NCBI GenBank assembly: GCA_016845145.1
Contig: JAERTE010000103.1
Location: forward strand, 1 to 64,000
Length of the DNA: 64,000 nt
Direction: 5' to 3'
DNA from: Rhodospirillaceae bacterium
GTDB lineage: Bacteria; Pseudomonadota; Alphaproteobacteria; Rhodospirillales; Casp-alpha2
Shown here: positions 21,362-30,705 of the stretch, one piece after another
How positions within the stretch are numbered: the stretch's first letter is position 1
How the letters are laid out: each line of letters starts with the position of its first letter
The notes under the pieces: generated by a model
Told to the model about the DNA's origin: nothing
What the model saw: the letters and a program-made list of their open reading frames with translations, nothing else
Databases searched by the model: none
Translations under genes and position numbers: made by a program

Positions 21362-23290
21362 TCACCTTGGCTTGCGCCGACAGATAAATGTGCCTTGTGA
21401 CGTTTTGACCAAGACCCGGTCCAGCAAGTTGTTAGCGCAATCGACAGACGGCGCCAATTCTTGCAATACGTCTGTGATATAGGGGTCGATCACAATCGGC
21501 CAAATAATATTGGCTTCGCGGAAAGTGTCTACCAGATGCTCTTTACTTGCGACCTGCTGCCAAATGTTTTGAGCTGCATTCGCAGCCCAACTGACTTGCG
21601 GTGCATAGCGAAACAACTGCTGCGGGGCACCACGGACACCGTCTAGTGCGTACATCTTGGCATAGCCCAGTATATCGCGATCCGTACCTTGACTGATAAA
21701 CTGCACCAACATTGGCTTGGGGGTGTCCGAAAAGGAATTTCGGATGAAGTCCCTGGCTGCGCGCACCTCGGCAATTCTTGTGTCGACGGCCTGGTAACGG
21801 CGAGCCGTCACATCCTCGACCGAACGATATAATTGAACCGCTTGCCATGAAAACAGCATGGTGCATGTCAAGCCTGCGGCAACCCAGAAGATCCTTCGGT
21901 CAACGAACTTAGCAACGGGGCCTTTCGCAATGAACGGTAATGATCCAACCGCGATGGCAACAAGACCAACAGCGTGGAAGGGTTGTATGACGACCCGCAT
22001 GAAGCGGGGAATGGAATTGAGCGTTTCAAAATAGTAAGGCCCGAAGCACGCCAGATGGTACCAATAAAGTGCGGCTACATAGACGATTGCGAACGCGCCA
22101 TAAACTATCAGCCATATCCATTTCCCCCGCATCAAAGCTGCCGCCGCCCCTGCTGTCGCAGCCAACAGCACCAACGTTTTATAAGATGCTACGTAGGCGC
22201 CAATTGCGGCGCTATAGCGAACCAAAAGGCCTTGCCAGTCCAGCCCAGCGATTTTGGCAATGGAATCGGGGGTCAGCGTCATTAGTGGGCTGGATAGACA
22301 ATTCTTAGCGGTTTCCACCGCAACGCCCTTCCACATCGCGATGACGATAACTGTTGGCAACATGAGAATTGCGCCCTTCCGCAACATGCGGGCAAAGCGC
22401 CGCGACCAGGGTATTTCATGGGGTTGGCTGACAACAAACGCCAAAACCAACAGCAACCCAGGCATAAACGTCAGCATGGCGGATTTGAGGAGATATCCGG
22501 AGACAACGGTGAGACCGACATGCAGAAAGAGCCGGTCGGTTGGTATATCTCCTTCGCTAAGTAAATAAAAATACAGAAGGCATGCCGTAATTGCATATAT
22601 CTGGGGCTGTTCGATAAGCAGATTGTAGGTCCAAAGCCGACCCGTGCCCTCAGCGGCCAGGTACAGCAATACAACACCCCAAGCCATTAGCAAGGTCGAC
22701 AACTCACTGAAGCTTCTGTGTCGCCGGGCTTCATTGCGAACGATCTCGAATATCAGGGTAACCAACCCTATATGGAGCACCAGTGGTGCCGCTGCTGATT
22801 GACCCAGGTCCAATTCCTGGCCAGCCAGCCAAGGTACGATCAACAATAATCTCCAACCCGGAAGGTACCCGGGTAGGTAAATGGTCTCGGCGGTCGCCGT
22901 GTAACCATCGTTCAGGTAGATTTCTCGCGAGACTCCGATCCAGTTGGTGAACTCGTCGACGGTGTACGGCAAATAACCGATCTCGCCGTTTACCACGATG
23001 GCCAGCACTGCGAACACCGGAAAAATCATGCCCGGGCTTGGCTGACGACACCAATCGCGAAGCCACGGCCTCAACCGTATCCATCCTGCCGCCGCAATGG
23101 CAACGATGAGCCACAGTGATACGGGCATCGACGTATCCAGCACCACGAAAAACAGAAAAAGCGCCAACAGCAACAAGGCGTAACCGCTGAGAAGCGTCGC
23201 ACCAAAACTGCGGACTTCACCGAATTTTATCGAAGGGACCCATGCGCCGAGTCCGCCTGCGAGAAACAAGTAAAGAAGAAGGCCTAGCAT
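21362..23290 (-). CDS. Large polytopic membrane protein, possible GT-C type glycosyltransferase
   Basis: Unidentified 642-residue protein with at least ten hydrophobic segments through residue 470, then a soluble C-terminal domain of about 150 residues ending FICRRKPR. The first large loop carries YLPYTVDEFTNWIGVSREIY and an AETIYLPGYLPGW stretch; an acidic motif in this loop is the pattern of GT-C glycosyltransferases that use lipid-linked sugars. That reading is inference. The gene is somewhat more AT-rich than its neighbours and has no sugar or envelope genes nearby. An O-antigen-ligase-like or other membrane function is also possible. Confidence 0.6.
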   Translation of the reverse strand: MLGLLLYLFLAGGLGAWVPSIKFGEVRSFGATLLSGYALLLLALFLFFVVLDTSMPVSLWLIVAIAAAGWIRLRPWLRDWCRQPSPGMIFPVFAVLAIVVNGEIGYLPYTVDEFTNWIGVSREIYLNDGYTATAETIYLPGYLPGWRLLLIVPWLAGQELDLGQSAAAPLVLHIGLVTLIFEIVRNEARRHRSFSELSTLLMAWGVVLLYLAAEGTGRLWTYNLLIEQPQIYAITACLLYFYLLSEGDIPTDRLFLHVGLTVVSGYLLKSAMLTFMPGLLLVLAFVVSQPHEIPWSRRFARMLRKGAILMLPTVIVIAMWKGVAVETAKNCLSSPLMTLTPDSIAKIAGLDWQGLLVRYSAAIGAYVASYKTLVLLAATAGAAAALMRGKWIWLIVYGAFAIVYVAALYWYHLACFGPYYFETLNSIPRFMRVVIQPFHAVGLVAIAVGSLPFIAKGPVAKFVDRRIFWVAAGLTCTMLFSWQAVQLYRSVEDVTARRYQAVDTRIAEVRAARDFIRNSFSDTPKPMLVQFISQGTDRDILGYAKMYALDGVRGAPQQLFRYAPQVSWAANAAQNIWQQVASKEHLVDTFREANIIWPIVIDPYITDVLQELAPSVDCANNLLDRVLVKTSQGTFICRRKPR

Positions 23291-23523
23291 TACGGTTTTT
23301 GTTCCGCTTCCGTGTTCTTCGGTCGAGCATACAAGAGCCGAGCAAGCTCACCCATAGAAACTTTAAATTGATGGTGAGAATATTAGAAGCTTCGGAAAAA
23401 CCCTGAGGTGCTTGTTACCCGAATTGCTAAGCCCGTCCCCGGCCAGAAAGCGGCACTTTCGACCATCGCCGGGGCGATTCAAGAGGAAATCTGAAACGGA
23501 AGTCGCGGCGGACCTCGTGTAAA

Positions 23524-23943
23524 TTAGGCCCAACCGAGTTGTTTCAGGGAATGTCCATCGTTCCAGATCTTCGTCATGTGGCTGATTTTATCGCCGTCGA
23601 ATTGCATGGCATAGACATAATCGGCCGCAACGGTGTTCCCTGTCGGGGGAATTGGGCCGCCTTCGCCGGTCTGGGTCCCATGAAACACGGCCGCGGCAAC
23701 GACGGTGTTGCGCTCTTCGTCGCTGGCAAAGGCCGTCAATTCATAGTGGCCGTCCGGAATAGGTCCTAATAACCCCTGCATCCAGTCGGCATAACCGGCA
23801 ATCGTCGTTACGTCACTCAGCACATCGGCCTGACACGAGAAGGTGGCGTCGTCCAGACAGTAGGCCGTGCACCCTTCCCATCCTTTGCCGGCTTCGCAAG
23901 CCTCAAAGAAATCTCGCGCAATGTTCGTCATGCTATTTGTCAT
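23524..23943 (-). CDS. SnoaL-like / NTF2-fold protein
   Basis: A 139-residue protein of the NTF2-like superfamily, shown by NIARDFFEACEAGKGWEGC at the N-terminus, ITTIAGYADWMQGLLG-like helix region, and the terminal AADYVYAMQFDGDKISHMTKIWND. Members include polyketide cyclases, isomerases and many proteins of unknown role; I cannot assign a reaction. The start at 23943 is chosen over an upstream in-frame start because a GGGGAG ribosome binding site lies just before it. It is divergent from imuA; no functional link is evident. Confidence 0.8.
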   Translation of the reverse strand: MTNSMTNIARDFFEACEAGKGWEGCTAYCLDDATFSCQADVLSDVTTIAGYADWMQGLLGPIPDGHYELTAFASDEERNTVVAAAVFHGTQTGEGGPIPPTGNTVAADYVYAMQFDGDKISHMTKIWNDGHSLKQLGWA

Positions 23944-24116
23944 ATTTTTTTCTCCCCGTGTGTTGTCCCTTATGTTCATTGGGCTTGAATAGCCGCGTCC
24001 TTTTGTAAGGTATTTATAGCACACGGTGGTATGCAAAGCTATTGAGTCATGGCACGGCAACGGTTGGGGGTGGGCGTCGCGTGATTAAAAAGAAAGCCCG
24101 CCCTAGCCATACATCA

Positions 24117-24172
24117 ACTTGACCTCGCGTTTGTTCTGAATTAGAATATAATGAGAACATTTAAGGTCAAGT
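24117..24172 (+). promoter_or_regulatory. LexA-like site inside a 9-base inverted repeat, before imuA
   Basis: GAAT-N7-GAAC at 24144-24158 matches the alphaproteobacterial SOS box (GAAC-N7-GAAC, or GTTC-N7-GTTC on the other strand) at seven of eight positions. It is enclosed by a perfect inverted repeat, ACTTGACCT (24117-24125) and AGGTCAAGT (24164-24172). The TTGACC of the left arm could be a -35, and the AAGG of the right arm is the likely imuA ribosome binding site. SOS control of imuA-imuB-dnaE2 is well established in relatives. Confidence 0.6.
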
Positions 24173-24173
24173 C

Positions 24174-24974
24174 ATGCCCACACAAGGTCCGAAAGCGGCT
24201 CTGTTGGACGATCTGCGGCGGCGGATTGCACATCTGGAGCATCCGGTTTTAAACCAGGAAACGCCGCCGGCATTGGCGCTGGGCGTGCCGGAGATCGACA
24301 GCCATCTGCCCTGGGGCGGGCTGGCGCCGGCGGCCATGCACGAGATCGTTCCCGCCGCGCCGGGCGACGAAGCCTCGGCGCTGGGGTTTGCTTCGGCGCT
24401 GCTGGGGTTGGCGGCACAAAAAGCACCCGTTTTGTGGTGCCGCAGCCATAGCGACCTCTATGCGCCGGGCCTGGAAACCCTCGGCCTCAACTCAAGTAAC
24501 TTGATTATAGTTAATGACCTCAAAGATCGAGATTTGCTTTGGGCCATGGAGGAAGGTTTGCGCAGCGGCGCCCTGGCGGCGGTCTTGGGGGAAATCCGCA
24601 CACTTTCACCCAGCACCACCCGGCGGTTGCAACTGGCAGCGGAGGACGGCGCAACCTTGGCATTTTTGGCGCACAGCCGCGCCGCGGCGTCAGCTATGAC
24701 CCGTTGGCAAGTGGCCGCTGTCGCCAGCCGAAACCCGTTAGGGAACTGGCCTGGTGCGGTTTGTTGGCAATTGACGTTGCAACGCTGCCGGGGGGCAGAG
24801 AGCGGCCAGTGGTTGGTGGAATGGTATGATGACAGCAACGCAACAGGAACACGGGAGACGCGTGGTTTCCGTCTGGCTGCCGCGTTTCGCGACGGACCTC
24901 TACGTCCGGCGGCAACGGACGCGCCGCAACGTCTCCCCCAGCGGCCCTCCCTGCAGGCCACGGGTACCGGTTGA
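24174..24974 (+). CDS. imuA: SOS mutagenesis protein ImuA (RecA/SulA-like)
   Basis: First gene of the imuA-imuB-dnaE2 mutasome, which carries out error-prone synthesis across DNA damage. The 266-residue product is a RecA-fold protein: PEIDSHLPWGGLAPAAMHEI near residue 40 is the usual ImuA opening, followed by VLWCRSHSDLYAPGLETLGL and the LLWAMEEGLRSGALAAVLGE segment. The C-terminal 50 residues are proline- and arginine-rich and overlap imuB by 149 bases in another frame. A LexA-like site lies directly upstream. ImuA is thought to help recruit or regulate ImuB; its biochemistry is not fully settled. Confidence 0.92.
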   Translation: MPTQGPKAALLDDLRRRIAHLEHPVLNQETPPALALGVPEIDSHLPWGGLAPAAMHEIVPAAPGDEASALGFASALLGLAAQKAPVLWCRSHSDLYAPGLETLGLNSSNLIIVNDLKDRDLLWAMEEGLRSGALAAVLGEIRTLSPSTTRRLQLAAEDGATLAFLAHSRAAASAMTRWQVAAVASRNPLGNWPGAVCWQLTLQRCRGAESGQWLVEWYDDSNATGTRETRGFRLAAAFRDGPLRPAATDAPQRLPQRPSLQATGTG

Positions 24975-26454
24975 TTTCACCCAAACACCTCTGGCCAATG
25001 TGACCGAGGAGAACGGCCATGCGCTTTTAGTGGCCGTCAACCGGGCGGCGGAGATATCCGGTTTGCAGCCGGGATTGCCGCTCGCCGATGCGCGTGCACT
25101 GTGCCCGGGCCTTTACACCGCGCCTGCCGATCCGAACGGTGAGCGCGCGGCGCTTGGCCGCTTAGGCGCTTGGTGTAACCGCTACACCCCCTGGACGGCG
25201 CCCGATCCCGACAGCTTCAGTGCGGGGGCTGGCGGTTTATGGCTCGAGATCACCGGCAGCGCGCATCTGTTCGGCGGCGAGAGTGCCATGCTGTCCGACT
25301 TGAGCGAACGTTTGTCGGTATTGGGCTATGCGCACCGCCTGGGCGTTGCCGATACGCCCGGCGCCGCCTGGGCTGCGGCGCGCTTCCTCCAGCCCTTGCG
25401 CAATCCCATTGTCGTTATCCCGACCGGTGCGGCGGAAGAAGCCCTCGCCCCTATATCCGTGGCGGCGCTCAGACTGCCCACAAACACAGTGGAAGGGTTG
25501 TTTCGCTTAGGCTTGCGCCAGATCGGCCAGCTTTGCGAACGTCCACGAGCGCCCTTGGCCGCGCGCTTTGGCAGCCTATTGCTGAACCGCCTGGACCAAG
25601 CCCTTGGGCAGAGGCCAGAGAGCATTGAGCCCGAACGCCCGCCGCCAGCCTATCAAAGCCGCATGGCATTTGCCGAGCCGCTCACCCATCGGGACGGGAT
25701 CGAGGCATCCCTGGAACGCTTGTTGAGTGCCCTGTGCAGACAGCTGGCAACAGCACACATCGGGGCGCGGCAGGTGCGGTTGAGCGGCTATCGGGTCGAT
25801 GGCGGTGTGACGGAAATCACCGTCGGTACCGGCCGCGCGGTGCGCGAGGCGGGGCACCTGCGGCGCTTGTTCGAGCAAAAACTGGACGATTTCGACCCCG
25901 GCTTCGGCATCGATACCTTGATCCTCGCCGCGACGCTTACCGATTCCCTGGCATGCGCGCAGTCATCGCTTACCAGTGACGGCAGTGCCGAGGCTTTAGC
26001 CTTCCTACTTGACCGCTTAGGCAACCGATTGGGCCGGAACCGCGTGCACCGTCTGGCCCCAGCGCCCCGCCATCCGCCGGAACACGCGCAAACAGCCGTC
26101 GCGGCACAAGCCATACCGACAGCGCTGGAAGGTCATGGCCCGGTATCTCCGCGTCCCCTGCAACTGCTGGCCAGCCCCGAACCGATTGAGGCGATTGCGC
26201 CGGTGCCGGACCGCCCGCCGGTGATGTTCAAATGGCGGCGTACACGCCACCGTGTGGCCTTGGCCGACGGGCCCGAACGCATCGCGCCCGAATGGTGGCT
26301 GGAAGATCCGTCGGAACTGTTCTCCAGCCACACCCGGTTGCGCGACTATTACCGTGTCGAGGACACCAAAGGCCGCCGTTTCTGGTTGTTCCGCGCCGGG
26401 CTTTACCGGCCCGACCAGGCGCCCAAGTGGTACATGCACGGGTTTTTCCCATGA
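24826..26454 (+). CDS. imuB: ImuB, inactive Y-family polymerase homologue (mutasome hub)
   Basis: A 542-residue Y-family DNA polymerase relative. In place of the usual catalytic DMDxFFA start it has VVSVWLPRFATDLYVRR, so the acidic active-site residue is missing, as expected for ImuB, which acts as an adaptor between the beta clamp and DnaE2. The C-terminus ends with the family's RFWLFRAGLYRPDQ and WYMHGFFP. The frame is open from ATG 24826 or 24829, overlapping imuA heavily. The stop overlaps the dnaE2 start (ATGA), so the two are translationally coupled. Confidence 0.93.
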   Translation: MMTATQQEHGRRVVSVWLPRFATDLYVRRQRTRRNVSPSGPPCRPRVPVDFTQTPLANVTEENGHALLVAVNRAAEISGLQPGLPLADARALCPGLYTAPADPNGERAALGRLGAWCNRYTPWTAPDPDSFSAGAGGLWLEITGSAHLFGGESAMLSDLSERLSVLGYAHRLGVADTPGAAWAAARFLQPLRNPIVVIPTGAAEEALAPISVAALRLPTNTVEGLFRLGLRQIGQLCERPRAPLAARFGSLLLNRLDQALGQRPESIEPERPPPAYQSRMAFAEPLTHRDGIEASLERLLSALCRQLATAHIGARQVRLSGYRVDGGVTEITVGTGRAVREAGHLRRLFEQKLDDFDPGFGIDTLILAATLTDSLACAQSSLTSDGSAEALAFLLDRLGNRLGRNRVHRLAPAPRHPPEHAQTAVAAQAIPTALEGHGPVSPRPLQLLASPEPIEAIAPVPDRPPVMFKWRRTRHRVALADGPERIAPEWWLEDPSELFSSHTRLRDYYRVEDTKGRRFWLFRAGLYRPDQAPKWYMHGFFP

Positions 26455-29400
26455 GTACCGCTTACGCCGAGCTTTGCGCCGCGAGCAATTACAGCTTCCT
26501 GGACGGCGCTTCGCACCCGGAGGAGTTGATGGTGACAGCCGCCGCCCTGGGGCTGCAAGCCATGGCGATTACCGACCTCAACAGCGTATCGGGACTGGTG
26601 CGCGCGCATACGGCGGCCAAACAAACAGGCATCCAGTTGGTCATTGGCTGCCGCCTGCAATTGACCGACGGGCCGGACCTGCTGGCTTATCCGAAAGACC
26701 GCGCCGCCTATGGCCGGTTAACGCGGTTACTGACACGGGGCAAGCGCCGCGCGCCCAAGGGTGAATGTCATATGGCGCTGGCCGATATCCTGGATCACGG
26801 AGATGGACTGATGATCGCCGCCGTGGCGCCAAGTCGGATCGACCCGGCATTCGAAAACGCCTTGCGCGAGTTGTCGTGCAGATTCAAAAACGATTCCTAT
26901 CTTGCTGTTTCATATGATTATTCCGGCGGCAACGAGGCGCGGCTGAAGACGCTGAGCGATCTCGCCACAAGTGTCGGCGTCAAGCTGCTGGCCTGCAACG
27001 ATGTGCGCTTCCACAACGCCCAGCGCAGGCCGTTGCGCGATGTGCTGACCTGCATCCGTGAGGGTTGCTCCGTGCATGAAGCGGGCTGGCTGTTGGCGGC
27101 CAACGCGGAGCGCCATTTGAAAGCACCGGCGGAGATGACGCGGTTGTTTGCGGATTATCCAAACGCCCTCGCCCACAGCCTGGAAATTACCCGCAAATGC
27201 ACCTTCAGCCTGGATGAATTACGTTACGATTATCCGGTCGACCCCGTGCCCGATGATTGCACCCCGCAACAGCACTTGACGCGCCTGACCTGGCAAGGTG
27301 CGCGTGTGCGTTATCCCGACGGCGTACCGGATAAGGTTGCGCATCAAATTGAACATGAACTGGATCTTATCGGATCGTTGGGCTTTGCCCCCTACTTCCT
27401 CACCGTGCACGATATCGTGCAGTTCGCCGAACAGCGCGGCATTTTGTGCCAGGGACGCGGGTCCGCAGCCAATTCCGCCGTTTGCTATTGCTTGCGCATC
27501 ACCGCCGTGGACCCGGCGCGCATCGACGTGCTGTTCGAGCGCTTTATCAGCGCCGAGCGCGGCGAGCCGCCCGATATTGACGTCGATTTCGAGAATGGCC
27601 GGCGCGAAGAGGTGATCCAGTATATCTATGAGAAATACGGCCGCGAACGCGCCGGCATGACGGCGACGGTGATTACCTACCGCTCGAAAAGCGCCATCCG
27701 CGAGGTCGGCAAGGCTTTGGGCGTCACCGAGGACACCATTTTAGCGCTGCAAAGTGCCGCGTGGCGGCGACCGTGGGACGATATCGCCGATGATCATATC
27801 CGAGACGCCGGTCTCGACCCGGCGCAACCGACGATCCGCCGCGTGATGGCGCTGGCGGGGCTTTTGCGCGGTTTTCCGAGGCACTTGTCGCAGCATACCG
27901 GCGGCATGGTGATGACACGCGGCCGCTTGGACGAGATGGTGCCCATCGCCAATGCCGCCATGGACGCGCGCACGGTAATCGAGTGGGACAAGAACGACCT
28001 GGATGCGCTCGGTATTCTGAAGGTCGATATCCTCGCACTTGGCATGCTGACGTGCATCCACAAGGCGTTTGACCTGCTGGCGGCGCATCATGGCCGGGAC
28101 GTGACGCTTGCCACCATTCCGCCAGAGGACCCGGTCGTTTACGATATGCTGTGCGAAGGCGACAGCGTTGGTGTGTTTCAGGTGGAAAGCCGCGCGCAGA
28201 TGAGCATGCTGCCGCGCCTGAAACCGCGCAATTTTTACGATCTGGTGATCGAGGTGGCGATCGTGCGTCCGGGCCCCATCCAAGGCGATATGGTGCACCC
28301 CTACTTGCGCCGCCGCGATGGCAAGGAAGCCGTGGATTTCCCCTCCGCCGAACTGGAGCACGTATTGGGCAAAACACTAGGCATTCCGCTGTTTCAGGAA
28401 CAGGCCATGAAGATATCCATCGTGGCGGCGGGCTTCACGCCCGAAGAGGCTGACGGGCTGCGCCGGGCGTTGGCGACGTTCCGGCGCATGGGCGATATCC
28501 ACAAGTTCCGCGAACGCTTCATCGCCGGCATGCTGGACAACGGCTACGAGCTGGATTTCTCCGAGCGCTGTTTCAAACAAATCGAAGGTTTCGCCGATTA
28601 CGGTTTCCCCGAATCGCATGCCGCCAGTTTCGCGCTGCTGGTCTATGTATCGGCTTGGCTGAAACGGCACTATCCGGCGGTGTTCACCTGTGCGCTTTTG
28701 AACTCCATGCCCATGGGGTTCTACGCAGCGGCGCAATTGGTGCGTGATGTGCGCGATCACGGCGTCGAAGTGCGGCCGGTGGATATCAACCAAAGCCAAT
28801 GGGACTGTACGCTGGAGAGCGATGCTTTGCGCCTGGGCTTCCGTCAGATCAAAGGGCTGAAACAGGTCGACGCCGAGGCCTTGGTCGAAGCCCGTGATCT
28901 CCCCTATACCGATGCCCACGACCTGCAACGGCGCTCAAACCTCGGCAAGGCGGCATTGGAGCGTTTGGCCAGGGCCGATGCCTTTGCCGGCCTAGGGCTG
29001 ACGCGGCGCCAGGCTTTGTGGGCCATTCGCGGCCTGGACGACGCGCCACCGCCCCTGTTTGCCGCCGCCGGGCTTGACCATACGGGCCGCGAGCCACGTG
29101 TGGCGCTACCACCCATGGCCTTGGGCGAACAGGTGGCAGACGACTACCGCGCTTTGTCGCTATCGCTGAAAAGCCACCCCGTCGGCTTGTTGCGGGGGGG
29201 GTTGGGCAGACGCGGTTGCGTGCCGTGCGGCGATTTGACCTACACCCGGCACGGCAAGCAGGTGCGCGTGGCCGGCCTAGTCACCGCGCGCCAGCGCCCG
29301 GGCAGTGCCAAGGGGGTAATGTTCATCACGTTGGAGGACGAAACCTCATACGCCAATCTGATCGTCTGGCCCGATGTGTTCGAGACCTTCCGCCGCCACG

Positions 29401-29561
29401 TGCTGGGTGCGCAATTGCTGGAGGTGGCCGGCGAGGTGCAGAAGGAAGGCAAGGTGATCCACGTGGTGTCGCATCGATTATGGGATTTGACACCATGGCT
29501 GCGCAAGCTCGATACAGCACAGGCAGAGATGCTGAATATCCGCTCACGCAATTTCCATTGA
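26451..29561 (+). CDS. dnaE2: Error-prone DNA polymerase DnaE2 (ImuC)
   Basis: Alternative C-family polymerase responsible for damage-induced mutagenesis. The 1036-residue product begins at the ATG that overlaps imuB by four bases (MSTAYAELCAASNYSFLDGA). The PHP domain is first; its usual metal-binding histidines are largely absent, as in other DnaE2 proteins. The palm motif PDIDVDFENGRREEV holds two catalytic aspartates. An OB fold (VRVAGLVTARQRPGSAKG) is at the C-terminus. The C-terminal clamp- and tau-binding region of DnaE1 is missing. An eight-G run lies at 29194-29201. SOS control is expected from the imuA promoter. Confidence 0.96.
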   Translation: MSTAYAELCAASNYSFLDGASHPEELMVTAAALGLQAMAITDLNSVSGLVRAHTAAKQTGIQLVIGCRLQLTDGPDLLAYPKDRAAYGRLTRLLTRGKRRAPKGECHMALADILDHGDGLMIAAVAPSRIDPAFENALRELSCRFKNDSYLAVSYDYSGGNEARLKTLSDLATSVGVKLLACNDVRFHNAQRRPLRDVLTCIREGCSVHEAGWLLAANAERHLKAPAEMTRLFADYPNALAHSLEITRKCTFSLDELRYDYPVDPVPDDCTPQQHLTRLTWQGARVRYPDGVPDKVAHQIEHELDLIGSLGFAPYFLTVHDIVQFAEQRGILCQGRGSAANSAVCYCLRITAVDPARIDVLFERFISAERGEPPDIDVDFENGRREEVIQYIYEKYGRERAGMTATVITYRSKSAIREVGKALGVTEDTILALQSAAWRRPWDDIADDHIRDAGLDPAQPTIRRVMALAGLLRGFPRHLSQHTGGMVMTRGRLDEMVPIANAAMDARTVIEWDKNDLDALGILKVDILALGMLTCIHKAFDLLAAHHGRDVTLATIPPEDPVVYDMLCEGDSVGVFQVESRAQMSMLPRLKPRNFYDLVIEVAIVRPGPIQGDMVHPYLRRRDGKEAVDFPSAELEHVLGKTLGIPLFQEQAMKISIVAAGFTPEEADGLRRALATFRRMGDIHKFRERFIAGMLDNGYELDFSERCFKQIEGFADYGFPESHAASFALLVYVSAWLKRHYPAVFTCALLNSMPMGFYAAAQLVRDVRDHGVEVRPVDINQSQWDCTLESDALRLGFRQIKGLKQVDAEALVEARDLPYTDAHDLQRRSNLGKAALERLARADAFAGLGLTRRQALWAIRGLDDAPPPLFAAAGLDHTGREPRVALPPMALGEQVADDYRALSLSLKSHPVGLLRGGLGRRGCVPCGDLTYTRHGKQVRVAGLVTARQRPGSAKGVMFITLEDETSYANLIVWPDVFETFRRHVLGAQLLEVAGEVQKEGKVIHVVSHRLWDLTPWLRKLDTAQAEMLNIRSRNFH

Positions 29562-29642
29562 TGGCGAGTAAACCCTCCGTTCAGGCCACTGTCAGGCAGA
29601 CAAACTATGCTTATCGGCGGTCGAGTCGATTAGGATATTATC

Positions 29643-30110
29643 ATGCGTAGGTTTGCTGTTCTTGTACTCATGTCCGTACTTCTGCTTGGAAGCGCTGAAG
29701 CCTGGGCGCGCTCCGAAGGCATTGTCGCCAAGCCCAGCGCTTTCTCCGTGAAAGTCACCATGGACCGGATGGAGGCGCTGTTCAAAAGCAAGGGATTTCG
29801 CATCTTCGCGCGCGTCGATCACACCGCTGCCGCCGCGAGCATCGATCGGGAAATCGATACGGCCGAACTGCTGATTTTCGGCACGCCGAAGATCACCACG
29901 CCGCTGATGCAGGAAAATATCGTCGCCGGCCTGGATTTGCCGCTAAAAGCACTGGTGTACGAAGAAGAGGATGGCCAAGTGTTTTTGGTTTATAACCATC
30001 CCGGCTACATTGCGCGCCGCCACGAAATCAAAGGCCGCAATAAACTCATCGGCGCCATCAGCCGCATCTTGGCGAACTTGACGGATCAGGTGGTTAAGGA
30101 GAAGCTATGA
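29643..30110 (+). CDS. DUF302 domain protein, exported
   Basis: A 155-residue protein with an N-terminal signal peptide (MRRFAVLVLMSVLLLGSAEAWA) and one DUF302 domain: VTMDRMEALFKSKGFRIFARVDHTAAA, then LLIFGTPKITTPLMQENIVAGLDLPLKALVYEEE. The domain has no firmly established function; it occurs in periplasmic and cytoplasmic proteins. It is followed 4 bases later by a CopD-like membrane protein, so the two probably work together at the membrane. It starts 81 bases after dnaE2 and may have its own promoter. Confidence 0.85.
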   Translation: MRRFAVLVLMSVLLLGSAEAWARSEGIVAKPSAFSVKVTMDRMEALFKSKGFRIFARVDHTAAAASIDREIDTAELLIFGTPKITTPLMQENIVAGLDLPLKALVYEEEDGQVFLVYNHPGYIARRHEIKGRNKLIGAISRILANLTDQVVKEKL

Positions 30111-30114
30111 GCGT

Positions 30115-30579
30115 ATGTCCGCTCTAGCTGTCGCCATTCATGCTGTTGCCGCCACCCTATGGGTGGGCGGCATGTTCTTTGCCTATCAGATACTGCGCCC
30201 ATCGATGCCGCTGCTCGACGGCCCGCCGCCGCGCCTGAAACTATGGCTCGGCGTTTTTGACCGCTTTTTCCCGTGGGTTTGGGGCATCGTGATCGCCCTG
30301 CCGCTGACGGGATATTGGCAAATTTACAGTGATTACGGCGGCATGGACGGTGTCGGCCCGCACATCCACGCCATGCAGGGCGTCGGCTGGGTGATGATCG
30401 TGCTGTTTGGGTATCTCTATTTCGGTCCCTACGCCAAGTTCAAGACAGCGGTCGTGGACGAAGCCTGGCCAGCTGCGGGGGAACAGCTCAACTCGATCCG
30501 CCGTATCGTCGGCACGAACCTGATATTGGGCCTCGTCACAACTGCCGCCGGTGCTTCCGGGCGTTTGTGGGTGCTCTGA
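30115..30579 (+). CDS. CopD-like integral membrane protein
   Basis: A 154-residue protein with four hydrophobic helices. The beginning, LAVAIHAVAATLWVGGMFFAY, with a histidine in helix 1 and the WVGGMFF motif, and a later HIHAMQGVGWVMIVLFGYLYF with further histidines, resembles the CopD / DUF2269-like family in which the histidines may bind copper or haem. The start ATG at 30115 follows a GGAGAAG ribosome binding site; an earlier ATG at 30107 leads straight to a stop. Co-transcribed with the DUF302 gene. Function not established. Confidence 0.75.
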   Translation: MSALAVAIHAVAATLWVGGMFFAYQILRPSMPLLDGPPPRLKLWLGVFDRFFPWVWGIVIALPLTGYWQIYSDYGGMDGVGPHIHAMQGVGWVMIVLFGYLYFGPYAKFKTAVVDEAWPAAGEQLNSIRRIVGTNLILGLVTTAAGASGRLWVL

Positions 30580-30705
30580 ACGCAAGCCGGAACCCATCCA
30601 ATGGCGAGGTTGCGACGTTGGTCGGCTTTGCGGTTAAGAAGCGGAAATGGCCCCGTCAATGGTGAACCAGAGCATCGTATCAGAACCATTCCTTGACCCG
30701 TCGAC

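Noticed and set aside
23419-23484. Inverted repeat CCCCGGC / GCCGGGG downstream of the SnoaL-like gene
   Set aside because: The arms are 7 bases with a spacer of about 25 and no T-run follows, so it cannot be called a terminator.
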